Assembly: GCF_905220565.1 (NCBI RefSeq) | Contig: NC_059404.1 | Coordinates: 16,396,472-16,460,471, forward strand | DNA length: 64,000 nt | Source of the DNA: Melitaea cinxia | Lineage: Eukaryota > Arthropoda > Insecta > Lepidoptera > Nymphalidae | Direction: 5' to 3' | Notes under the pieces: generated by a model | Databases searched by the model: none | The model's input: only the letters and a program-made list of their open reading frames with translations | Told to the model about the DNA's origin: nothing | Made by a program: the position numbers and the translations under genes | Part shown: positions 34,423 through 44,578 of the stretch, one piece after another | How the letters are laid out: each line of letters starts with the position of its first letter | Numbering within the stretch: position 1 is the first letter of the stretch

Positions 34423-34750
34423 CTGTGTGGCTACGGCACTAAAGAATTTAGCCACCCCCTCTCTTCCCGTGGGTGTCGTAAGAGGCGACTAAGGGATAAC
34501 AAGGTTCAACAACCATCTTGGAACTTAAGAAGCCGACCGATGGCGGGATAACCATCCTACTGCTGGCTTTGAAATACACAGGCCGAAGACGGGCAGCAGC
34601 GTCTTCGGTGCGACAAAGCCAGTACTGCGGTCACCAATCCGCCTGCCCAGCGTGGTGACTATGGGCAAAACACATGAGTTCACGTTATTTTTGACGTAAA
34701 CTTGTGGAGGCCTATGTCCAGCAGTGGACTGTATAGGCTGTAATGATGAT
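34423..34750 (+). mobile_element. Retroposon family A, copy 6
   Basis: Full-length; the repeat ATCATTAA at 34412-34419 and 34749-34756 probably marks the target-site duplication. Very similar to copies 3 and 4. Confidence 0.87.
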
Positions 34751-34756
34751 CATTAA

Positions 34757-35387
34757 CAGAAGCCAGAATCCAGTAATTAAATAAGTAAAGAAAATTAGTA
34801 ATTTTAATAAATAAGTGATAATAAGGAGTTGATTACTAACCACAGATTCCTGACTTTGGAAGCATTATGCTATCGACATAAGTAAAGTAAGAAAATTATT
34901 TAGCCAAAGTGACATAGGAAAACAGATTAATCTGTTCATCCATCTGCATCAAGCATTATAATAATTGAATATAGTATTTCCTTAATGAAATTCGCGTTAT
35001 CGTTTTAATACATCACAACGTTAAAATGAAAATTGCAGAAAATCGAATAAAAGATGATCGTTCATTGTCCAATCATCCGTGAAATTATACGCTCGTTATA
35101 ATAAAACAATCATGTCTGATTCCATCCGCAATCCCCCGATAATACAACCATCTTGTAATTCCTAATTTAAATTTCAGTAAAGCTCTATTTACATTTACGG
35201 AAATACAAGGCGACACGTCGCGGTTCTATGCGTTGTTTATTTACTTATTCGCTTTCTTTCTTTTTCTTTTGGATGATATGGTATTTCTTCATACAGTGAC
35301 AAGAGATCTGAAGCATTTTCGCATGTAGAATCGGTTTTGCAATTCACCTGGAAAATATTGCCGGCATTTTTAGCAAAATATGGCGTA
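34757..35387. other. AT-rich, no gene seen
   Basis: No recognised repeat. Confidence 0.55.
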
Positions 35388-35582
35388 TGACTGGGGTAGT
35401 ACCCCGACCTTACAGAAGACCACAGCTAAATAATACTGTTTTCAAGCAGTATTGTGTTCCTGTTAGTAAGGTTACAAGAGCTCCTGGGGGGAAATTGGGG
35501 ATAGTATAAATAGTAGTTGGGGATAGTAATCGCTTACCATCAGGTGAGCTGTACGCTTGCTTGGCAATCTAGTTATATTTAA
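35388..35582 (+). repeat. Dispersed repeat family I, copy
   Basis: Conserved pieces in order: CTTACAGAAGACCACAGC, AAGCAGTATTGTGTTCCTG, GAGCTCCTGGGG and ATCGCTTACCATCAGGTGAG. Class unknown; no ORF and no clear terminal repeats. Confidence 0.7.
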
Positions 35583-36849
35583 AAAAAATGCAAGATACAT
35601 TGTGACCAATTCGCTTATATCTATGAGAAGTTGAAGTAAATGAAGATAACATGACGCGCTCTCCCACTCAATATCAATGTTTGGAGATGCTTTGGGTCGT
35701 TTTGACTCTGTTTAATATGAATAGACCTTTAGAAATTTAACTTTCAAGGACAATTTAATCAGAGTTCGAAATTTGTTCGAATCAAATGAGTTTGTTTCTA
35801 AACATGAAGGGTCTAACGATAACTTTGATTAAATATTTGTTTATTTAAAAATTTAATATTAAAAATAGACAAAGCAAAATATGAATTAATAATTAAAAAG
35901 ATAAAATACAAAACAAGCTATTTTTATAATGCAAAATTAAGTAGAAATAGATAAATTTATATAATGAGAGTAGCATTTTTTTTAATCTGTATTGTATAAC
36001 CACAATAGGCAGCCAGTTGAAAGATTACAATTTATACTCTAAAAAAACCAAACTTTCTCACCAAAGAGGTGACAGCCAGATAAAAGAATAAAACTTGAAC
36101 GTTATCGCAGCAAGCGAATGAAAATACGTTTAATACAAACATTTATTTTAAAGGTCTACCCTTTTCAATTCACAACTGTTGTTCAAGTGCACGAGTATTA
36201 TTTGATAAGACGTGACAAACGATATCGTCGTAATTTATAAGCAAACCAATTAAATATAATCCAGTGAATAGTTCCACATAAAGACGAGAACAATATTTTA
36301 AAAGATAGCTTAACTAAATCTATACAAATTAAAGTGAATCACAAAATATGTTACTGAGAGTATAACTCGAAAACAGTATAAAAATAATGAGGAAAATCGT
36401 TCACAAATTGTAAAATTCCAGAAAATTTACGACTATTTTAATTTTATTTCGATATGTGGTACCTAGTTTGTGCGTGCAGGGGGTTTTAAAAATTTAGGAA
36501 TCCAAGGAAATTTAAAATAAAATACTGAGATCTTACTATGAGCAGTGCTAGCAGTATATTAATTAAATAATTTTTGATCACCGTCACTTCCGATCGGCTG
36601 ACGCGTTACGAAATAAAAAGGCAATCGCGTCTTGAAGCGCAGTTGAGCCTGATGCTTCAACAAGTTTGTTATTAGTTTTCTTGATTTCTATTATGTATTT
36701 GTTATAGTTATTATAAGCTGTAAGCTATCCTAATAAAATAAATTAAAATAGAATAATGAGTCTGATAGTACTCAGAACAGGGCAACGTCTGTCGTGTAAG
36801 CCAGTGACAGACAATTTTTAATTTCTTATCTATCTTAAACAGATTAGTC
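35583..36849. other. 1.3-kb AT-rich stretch upstream of the EVE
   Basis: No gene or repeat recognised; 36575-36655 is slightly GC-richer (TTCCGATCGGCTGACGCG). Confidence 0.55.
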
Positions 36850-37022
36850 AGCCTTTTAACACCCCACTGCTAGTCAAAGTTCTGTTCCGAATAAGAGAAG
36901 GGTAAGGACCTTAATCCATCACGTTCTCCACTGCGGGTTGGCAGATGATTTCCCTATTATCAGTAACGATCGTTATCAGGTGTCTGCTGACCCACACGGA
37001 AATACACCCAGACCACTAAACA
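36850..37022 (-). mobile_element. SINE family B, partial copy upstream of the EVE
   Basis: Diverged minus-strand copy lacking its tRNA head; its end is about 200 bp from the helicase ORF. Confidence 0.65.
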
Positions 37023-37129
37023 TTTTTTACTATACCAGAATGATTTATGATTTTCAACACATCAGATTTGTTACTAATTCACATTAGTTTCTTATATAGG
37101 AGTTTATTGGAGTTTACTTCTTAAGAATC

Positions 37130-37168
37130 AATTTTATTAATTAATTTAATTAATTAATTAATTAATTA
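37130..37168. repeat. TTAA/ATTA simple repeat upstream of the EVE
   Basis: Iterated TTAATTAA units lie about 60 bp before the helicase start codon. The left EVE junction probably lies between this tract and 37231, since composition changes there. Confidence 0.7.
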
Positions 37169-37230
37169 AGAGTAAAATCTTCTGAACGAATAACTTCATT
37201 GCGTTTTTCGTACCCAATAGAATGTGCTGA

Positions 37231-38583
37231 ATGAAAGAAAATGCGCTGATCGAGTTCCTGGCCATAACAAATGCTAACCGCGAGGTAAGCCTGGCCATAT
37301 GCAAGAAAATCATGCAGACCTACCAGTACAACCATGAAAAGTTGCTGGAGGTGGAACTCGAAGAAGCCGAAGCAGCCATTTATAATAACGACACCCGGCA
37401 AGTCCTCAAGGGCAACATGTCGGGAAGATATATGGCTGCATACAACATCACGTCAGGCTTCGTGGACGCAGTCGAGGACGAGGGACAGAACGACGAAATT
37501 CAGTCCTTTCACACACCGAAAGGGGACCCGTTGGTGGTGGTGGCCAAGTGCACGAGAGTGATGCTGGGTGATAGGGTGCTCGGGATGGCTAAAACTATCA
37601 TGAGTGACCCGGACGCCGAAGGCGCTTTCGGGGCTTGGAGGCTACCGCAACTGAGATGGACAAACGGGGTACCCGGATGCGGCAAGACAACTCACATAGT
37701 CAGGAACTTCGATGAGGACGGCGAAGTCGTAGTCACAACCACGATCGAGGCAGCGAAAGATCTTAAAGAGAAGTTGGCGCACCGCTATGGCAATAAGGCC
37801 AAAACGAAGGTGCGCACAATGGCGTCCATACTGGCAAATGGTTTTCGTGAGGGCGTTAAGATAAGCCGATTAACGGTAGACGAAGCCCTTATGAACCATT
37901 TCGGAGCCATAGTCATGGCTGCCCGGCTATCGGCAGCAGAAGAGGTGGTCCTCATCGGAGACGTAAACCAGCTGCCGTACATCGACAGGGAAAACCTGTT
38001 CGAGATGCGGTACAGCAGACCTTACCTGACAGTAGGCATCTCATGCGAGCTGTACTGCACGCATCGAAACCCAAAAGACGTTGCTTTCGCCATCAGTGAG
38101 GTGTACGACGGGATCTACAGCTCGAGCCCGATCATCCACTCGTTGCGCATGGAAGGATTCACCGACTCACGAATACCAGCAGAACAGGACCGGACCCTGT
38201 ACCTGACTTTCACGCAAGAGGAGAAGAAGGCGTTGATAGGTCGGGGATACGGAGCTGGGGAGGGGTCGAGAATTCTGACCATTCATGAGGCGCAGGGACA
38301 GACGAGTGAAAACGTCATTGTTATCCAGACGAGGGCGGAGAGGCTTCGAATCCATGATAGTGTCTCGCACGCGGTGGTCGCGGTGACTAGACACACTAAC
38401 ACCTGTGTCTATTACACCGACGACAAGGACGACGCAATTGGCTACTTCGTCAGAAGGGCGGTGGAGGCTAACCGTAGGCAGATTCTCGAGCACAGCCTCA
38501 AAATGGCGATCCATAATAGGGATGCGAATGTTATTGAGGATGTGCTCGCGAAACTGGCGGCGGGCGCTGGTTTAGAAAAATGA
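37231..38583 (+). CDS. Endogenous viral SF1 RNA helicase, intact ORF (450 aa)
   Basis: Seen: an open frame from an ATG directly preceded by an in-frame TGA to a TGA at 38581. The protein carries all motifs of a viral superfamily 1 helicase in order: Walker A GVPGCGKT (residues 146-153), motif Ia around 167-180, Walker B VDEA (216-219), motif III GDVNQLP (243-249), motif IV YCTHRNP (275-281), motif V TIHEAQGQT (350-358) and motif VI VAVTRHT (383-389). Residues 1-140 are charged with no motif I know; 405-450 form a helical-looking tail. Known: this motif set belongs to the NTP-dependent helicase region of alphavirus-like replicases, which sits between methyltransferase and polymerase; virga/nege-like relatives are endogenised in many insects. 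Inferred: an EVE, because AT-rich repeat DNA flanks it, the rest of the replicase is missing and an A-rich tract follows. Base composition differs sharply from the flanks. Expression and function are unknown. A tymo-like or closterovirus-like source is a less likely alternative. Confidence 0.88.
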   Translation: MKENALIEFLAITNANREVSLAICKKIMQTYQYNHEKLLEVELEEAEAAIYNNDTRQVLKGNMSGRYMAAYNITSGFVDAVEDEGQNDEIQSFHTPKGDPLVVVAKCTRVMLGDRVLGMAKTIMSDPDAEGAFGAWRLPQLRWTNGVPGCGKTTHIVRNFDEDGEVVVTTTIEAAKDLKEKLAHRYGNKAKTKVRTMASILANGFREGVKISRLTVDEALMNHFGAIVMAARLSAAEEVVLIGDVNQLPYIDRENLFEMRYSRPYLTVGISCELYCTHRNPKDVAFAISEVYDGIYSSSPIIHSLRMEGFTDSRIPAEQDRTLYLTFTQEEKKALIGRGYGAGEGSRILTIHEAQGQTSENVIVIQTRAERLRIHDSVSHAVVAVTRHTNTCVYYTDDKDDAIGYFVRRAVEANRRQILEHSLKMAIHNRDANVIEDVLAKLAAGAGLEK

Positions 38584-38721
38584 GAGTGGCCGTCGACAAT
38601 GCGGTAAATTAACAATGTAAATTATAAAGCATGTAGTGCATTATAAAATTAATGGAGCATGTAAGAAAACAAAAAACAAAAAAAAAAAAAACAAAAAAAC
38701 AAAAAAAAAACAAAAAAAAAA
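38584..38721 (+). other. 3' flank of the EVE with A-rich tract
   Basis: About 80 bases follow the helicase stop codon, then 38665-38721 is almost pure A with scattered C. An A tract just downstream of a viral ORF fits integration of a polyadenylated RNA by LINE machinery. No canonical AATAAA is visible between stop and tract, and I find no direct repeat of the following bases (TTGACGTAAGTG) upstream of the ORF. Confidence 0.6.
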
Positions 38722-38910
38722 TTGACGTAAGTGATTATTCTAGTAATTGTTATTTAATTTAATTCTAATAATTATTCTAATTATTATTATTATATAATTA
38801 TATATATATCTCTCACGGTCAGTTCTGGACTCACTACGAAATAGAGAAAATAAGCTTTAGTTCGTAATTCGAATGCAATGTTGAAAATAATACGCCTCAA
38901 TACTTGAAAA

Positions 38911-38997
38911 TTAAAATTTAAATAAAAAAAAGGCATGGGCACTCAAGAGCCTATGGATGTTAAAATTTAAATAAAAAAAAAAAAAAAAAAAAAAAAA
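38911..38997 (+). repeat. Duplicated A-rich segment
   Basis: TTAAAATTTAAATAAAAAAA occurs at 38911 and 38960, separated by 28 bp (GGCATGGGCACTCAAGAGCC and 8 more). The second copy runs into a long poly(A). Confidence 0.8.
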
Positions 38998-39862
38998 GTA
39001 TTTACCAGGTGCGGTACATAGCATTTACAGTTACGTGACCTAATTGCAATGGATACTATATTCTGTTAGTTACTACATACTTGGTCGACACGCAGAAACA
39101 ATTGTTAGCCTTATTTTACAGGCTTTAATAATAAGTGGGTTCAAATTTTTAATCTAATTTTACTATCTAACACACTAGCGACAGTACATAACGAATGGAC
39201 ATAGTCAATATAATAAAAATGGACATGACTTTTTAATCTATAGTGGTGTGAATTTATTCCATTCACATGAAAAATGTTTGTAAAAAAATATCTCATGTTT
39301 ATTTTTAAAATTTATTAGTGCAGTAATTCTACCAATAACTCTTCAAGCACAAATCATAGATACAAATACATTAGAGTTAACTTAATAGCGAAAAGTTTGT
39401 TCTCATTGATTGTAAAGCTAGCATCCAGGTCACGTGATTCGAGACCTTCCCTCTGCACACGACCTTTACGGCCTTACAACCTTTGACGGTCTTTTGTTTG
39501 AATATTTCAAAAGACCGACGAAAGTCAGAGAATGTTCAGAAAGGTTTAGAATCACAAATGGAGCTACATTTTCAAAGGATTATGGATCAGTCGATTCTCT
39601 ATTACGTTTTTTATTTGGTCGCTTAAAACTTTATTATATTTTATGAGAATAATCTAGACGAGGGATTACATGTGTACGAGCATGTCGGCTTTTTGTTCTT
39701 GTGTGACCTCAATTGCTTAATGGCTTTATTAAGATATAATACAAAGCTTCAGTTTAGTACAAAATATTCAAATTTGTATTTAAAATAATAAAATTTAATG
39801 TAGTTAATCATATTTATTACATATATTGTGTTGAGATACAGCACAGCAAGTAATAGAAGATT
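38998..39862. other. AT-rich, no gene seen
   Basis: ORF 39434-39646 is unsupported; nothing viral is visible beyond the A-rich tract of the EVE. Confidence 0.5.
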
Positions 39863-39873
39863 AAGAAAGATAA

Positions 39874-40173
39874 CCCTTCTCTTCCCGTGGGTGTCGTAAG
39901 AGGCGACTAAGGGATAACACAGTCTCACTACCACCTTGAAACTCAAAAAGCCGACCGATGGCGGGATAACCATCCAACTGCTGGCTTTGAAATACACGGA
40001 CCGAAGACGGGCAGCAGCGTCTTCGGTGCGACAAAGCCAGCCCTGCGGTCACCAACCCGCCTGCCCAGCGTGGTGACTATGGGCATAACACATAAGTTCA
40101 GCCCATTTTTGGCACGAACTTGTGGAAGCCTATGTCCAACAGTGGACTATATTAGGCTGAAGTGATGATAATG
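39874..40173 (+). mobile_element. Retroposon family A, copy 7 (5' truncated, with TSD)
   Basis: The first 45 or so bases are missing. The near-perfect 12-bp repeat AAGAAAGAYAAC at 39863-39874 and 40174-40185 brackets it. The 5' truncation is therefore original, as expected for incomplete reverse transcription. Confidence 0.87.
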
Positions 40174-40265
40174 AAGAAAGACAACGCTACTCGTGTAACA
40201 AACCTCGATAGGCTCGGTAACTGCTCTCCATCAGGTGGACCGTAGTCTCGTTATTCACACTACGC

Positions 40266-40490
40266 TTCAGCCTGTAATATCCCGTCGTCGTCGTCAGAAG
40301 TTATATATTACGTTTGATCCAGTTATTGGTACTACATACCAATTATAATAACATAATCTTCAATATATCTAAAACTTACGCTTCAGCCTGTAATATCCCA
40401 CGGCTGGGCATAAGCCTCTTTCCCCTTGAAGAGACGGATCAGAGCTTAATCAACCACGCTGCTGCACTGCAGTTTGGCGGAAATCTAAAG
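40266..40490 (-). mobile_element. SINE family B, two 3'-end fragments
   Basis: Two successive copies of the family 3' end, at 40266-40290 and 40381-40490, in the same orientation. Either a tandem duplication or two insertions. Confidence 0.6.
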
Positions 40491-40854
40491 CTTAACGTAT
40501 AAATATTATTGTCAATTTGTATCATAATTTTTTAAATAAAAAATAATAACCAGTAATGGCTACTTAGAGGTATTTATGAACTGAATTGAATATCAAAGAG
40601 AATTTGAATATGAAACAAATAATATTTTGATGAACCAGACAGTTTATGAATAACTTATATTGAAAAAATATTCTGAAATCGTTTTTAAACTCTCCTTTAT
40701 ATATATATATTTATCTTTAAAATTTAAATAAATATTAAAACTAAATAAACGTAGACAAATTTTACTTTATAAACCAAACAATCCATTTTACCATAGTCGC
40801 CAACCTTGTAAGTTAATTAATTAATATTCCGGTTTAAGATTTACCTTCATTTGC

Positions 40855-41201
40855 TGTGTGGCTACGGCAGTAAAGAATACAGCCACCCCCTCTTTTCCCG
40901 TGGGTGTCGTAAGAGGCGACTAAGGGATAACACAGTTCCACTATCACCTTGGAACTGAAAAAGCCGACCGGTGGCGGGATAACCATCCAACTGCTGGCAT
41001 TAAAATACGAGTACATAGACCGAAGACCGGCAGCAGCGTCTTCGGTACGACTAAGTCAGCCCTGCGGTCACCAACTCACCTGCCCAGCGTGATGACTATG
41101 GGCAAAACACATGAGTTCATGCCATTTTTCGGCGTGAACTTGTGGAGTCCTATGTCCAGCAGTGGACTGCAATAGGCTGGAATGATGATTATGATGATGA
41201 A
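40855..41201 (+). mobile_element. Retroposon family A, copy 8
   Basis: Full-length and more diverged, with a small insertion in the TTAAAATACGAGTACATAGACC segment and a GATGATTATGATGATGA tail. It is only about 0.7 kb from copy 7 in the same orientation. Confidence 0.84.
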
Positions 41202-41875
41202 TAACACTTTTGACTATGACTATTATCAATCTACTACCTAAAGATAACAAATAAAAAACTCGAAGATCCTGGTATGTCGACCCTTACTGGAGAACTTTGG
41301 TAAACAATTTAAAATAAATTGTGGGAAGCCGTAAAGTCTCGTTAGGTACTGAATTTTCTGATAATAAATACACTTTGATAACTTCTAAAAGGTGATAAAA
41401 TTTCAGTTTTCTTTTAGATTGTGATAATTACAGGCGTTGTAAAAATCAAAGCAGATTGTATTACACAGCAAATATTTTAGTCTTCCAACTAATTAGACAT
41501 ACAAAAGGTTGTCTGCTTAATTGATATGTACGTTAATAACGAAGAAAATTGAACCTTAATTTAATACCAGTAAGGTTTTGAATTGTATTACAGTTTCAAT
41601 ATAAAGTCCAATATCTCTTCAAGAAAAGTAGCTAAATTAAGTTGAACTGCATCGTTACTCAATGTGTTCGACTATGTTTGAGAAATGTAGAGTTAATCAA
41701 TGTTGGAAGGGTCTGAATATGCTGGCCATGTAGGCTATTGAGTAACAATGGTATCCCGGGAAACATTTTTATGGCTGTTAACGGAACAAAATTTTTTTTT
41801 ATTCTTGGAGTAATAGAATAATTTATAACAATAAGGTAATTATTTATTTATTTACTGCCACATTAAAATAAATTA
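41202..41875. other. AT-rich, no gene seen
   Basis: No recognised repeat. Confidence 0.55.
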
Positions 41876-42120
41876 TCTATACAAATAAATAAAATTAGAG
41901 TGTCTGTTTGTAATATTAAAATAAACGCTTTTTACTAAACGCATATGGATGTATACATGATACACATACTAAAATAACATTTTTTTAAAATTTTGTCTGT
42001 CTGTCTGTCTATTTGTTCCGGCTAATCTCCGAAACGGCTGGACCGATTTTCACGGGACTTTTATTGGCAGATAGCTGATATAGTAAGGAGTAGCTTAGGC
42101 TACTTTTATCCCAGAGAAAT
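41876..42120 (+). mobile_element. Non-autonomous Helitron D3, 3' truncated
   Basis: The start TCTATACAAATAAATAAA is intact; the match to other D copies stops near 42116 and H-like minus-strand sequence follows (42145-42200). Confidence 0.72.
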
Positions 42121-42200
42121 CGAGGTGAACCTTCGAAAATGGTAGTTATGACTACAGCGTTTGTTTTTTTTTTTTTCGTCTACTTACGTTGTATTAATTG

Positions 42201-42685
42201 TTTGTTTAAAATTTGTTAAATATTTGTTTCAATTTTGTGAAACCTTGAATTTTACCCCTATATTTTTTATTGAATGGGTGTTGTAATAAATGTTTGTTTT
42301 CCGATTAAAACAAAATAAATAATAAAAATATTGACGTGTATAAATAGTTGTGTCATAAAAACGTATTAAGAAAAATACACACAAACGTAATTCGTAAATA
42401 ATAAGTCTTTTTCTCAAATCAATAGAGAACATCCTCTTTAGCAAAAGTTCAGTCGCGTAGTTTAACAGGAAGTGCGATCCGGATTCTAATAGTCTGAAGT
42501 TGAAGGAGTTGGAGAGGAAATAAGTTGGAAAAGTGGATATTTTGCAAAGTTTACTAGTGTGCCATAGTCTAAAGGTGAATGCTTAAGTGTGAATACCGTG
42601 ATGTATATAAAAAAATGAGAAATACGTGTTTTTATTTCCTTTCTTTATAATATATTATATATAAATTGGTGTTTTTATCATACTA
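42201..42685. other. AT-rich, no gene seen
   Basis: No recognised repeat. Confidence 0.5.
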
Positions 42686-42981
42686 TTCATCATTATCATC
42701 ATTGCAGCCTATCACAAGTTCTTACCAAAAAATGGCGCCATGCTCATGTATGTTGCCCAGGCGGGTTGGTGACCGCAGGGCTGGCTTTGTCACACCGAAG
42801 ACGCTGCTGCCCGTCTTCGGCCTGTGTATTTCAAAGCCAGCAGTTGGATGGTTATCCCGCCATCAGTCGGCTTTTTAAGTTCCAAGGTGGTAATGGAACT
42901 GTGTTATCCCTTAGTCGCCTCTTACGACACCCACGGGAAGAGAGAGGGTGGCTTTATTATTTACTACCGTAGCAACACTGC
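42686..42981 (-). mobile_element. Retroposon family A, copy 9
   Basis: First minus-strand copy in the window. The 3' third carries a deletion around 42715-42755; the head ends near 42981. Confidence 0.84.
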
Positions 42982-43586
42982 GAATCATATTATTATGTAT
43001 ACCTATTATCAGCATAATCTCGATTATTTTAATGCGTTTTGTGACGTCATGCAACAGCGTTAATGAAAATAGTTTCCTACCCGCTCAGAGCTCTTTTGCT
43101 TCTCCGCTTTCGTAATGATATGTCGTTGTTTCATGACGAGCGCGTTAACCATTTTTATTTTCAAATTAACGGTTGTTTGCTTGGTCAATTTAAATTGCAA
43201 TTGTAAGTGATTGTTTTTAATTCAGTTGGTGGTTAAGGTTAATTTCTTGATAATTGTTAGATTTGTAAAAATTATCAATAAATAGAAGTTAGATGTTCGG
43301 TTTTGTGTCTTTTTTTTAATAAATAAGTTTCTCCTAAAACTATAATCTAGTGGCTCTTTCGACAGATGATTTATAAATAGCCAAACTGAACCTCCAAGTT
43401 TCTCACTAGAACTACCAAACTTCTCATGAATTTTAAATGAAACGGTATCTCAGTAACCTAGATCAATGTCAGTTTTGCGTTTAAGTATTTATAAACCGAA
43501 GTCTAGACAGCACTTATACGTATTTCTGTTTAAAAAATTTACATTTTACTTCGATAAATAGTTTTAAAATTGTTTTGATTGATTCA
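42982..43586. other. AT-rich, no gene seen
   Basis: No recognised repeat. Confidence 0.55.
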
Positions 43587-44022
43587 ACCTGTAACGCTAA
43601 ACACCGGCTTCTTTCTCTGAATAGGATAAGAGTCCACTGCGGGTAGACGAATAAAATTCCTGAAATAAGTAACAATTGATATCAGGTGTCTATAATGATA
43701 ACCGTTAATAGCACTGGTTTGTGGCTGTTGCGCTGGCGGTACGATCCCCGCACATGACAAACATTTGTATTGTCCATACAGATGTTTGCCATGCTCTGGG
43801 TGTTTGTGCAGTCCTTATGGGTCTCTCCACTGTGCCTCGGAGAGCACCTTAAGTCTTCGGTCCCGGTTGCCACCATATATACCTTGAAAGCAATCGTTAC
43901 TCATAGTAAGGATTATATCCGCCAACCTGCATTGGAGCAGCGTGGTGGATTAAGATCTGATGCTTCTCCTACATGGGGAAAGAGGCCTATGCCCAGCGGT
44001 GGGATATTACAGGCTGAATCGA
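43587..44022. mobile_element. SINE family B, inverted pair
   Basis: A minus-strand fragment (43587-43708) joins directly to a plus-strand, nearly complete copy (about 43710-44022) with B box GGTACGATCCC at 43737-43747 and the shared 3' end at 43998-44020. The 117-codon ORF over this region is a shadow of the repeat. Confidence 0.75.
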
Positions 44023-44436
44023 GGTGCATAACATGTAAGACAAACAGTCTAGTGCCTTGCCATGACCTAAAATCCTGTTTAAAATGTGCCATTAAATGCT
44101 TTAGGCAAGCAAATAATTATTAAAAAATTATATACATCTACACTACGTATATTATAGGGCAACATTTGGAACATCCCTTCTAAACCCTAAATCCCGACCC
44201 ATTTGTTTTAAATACAAACTTTTTGACGAGTTTCAAATATTCTGAACAAGTTTTACTTGTACCCATTAAGGGATAACAAGTATTTGATAGCACCATTACA
44301 ATGAAAATTATTCATGTGGTCTCTCCCTCACGAGTCCTTATCGCATTTACAATGGAAGCTTTACAACATTTTATTATTAAAGACTCGAAAAATATAGACA
44401 AAATGTTACAATAAATGCTCAAAATCTGGAGCAGAC
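44023..44436. other. AT-rich, no gene seen
   Basis: No recognised repeat. Confidence 0.55.
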
Positions 44437-44522
44437 CGACTGGAGTAGTACCTCGACCTTACAGAAGATCACAGCTAAATAATACTGCTTTCAATCAGTG
44501 TTGTGTTCCTGTTGGCGAGTTA
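44437..44522 (+). repeat. Family I, 5' fragment
   Basis: GTAGTACCTCGACCTTACAG through GTTGTGTTCCTGTTGG; 3' half absent. Confidence 0.65.
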
Positions 44523-44578
44523 ATAACTTTCATATATTCATTTTTTTAGTCAATAACTTTCATATATTCATTTTTAAA
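44522..44578 (+). repeat. Short tandem duplication
   Basis: AATAACTTTCATATATTCAT occurs twice, about 31 bp apart, right after a family I fragment. Confidence 0.85.

Noticed and set aside
38167..38514. 115-codon minus-strand ORF inside the helicase
   Set aside because: Antisense shadow of the SF1 helicase frame; no motifs.
43770..44123. 117-codon ORF
   Set aside because: Lies over a SINE family B copy; no protein family resemblance.
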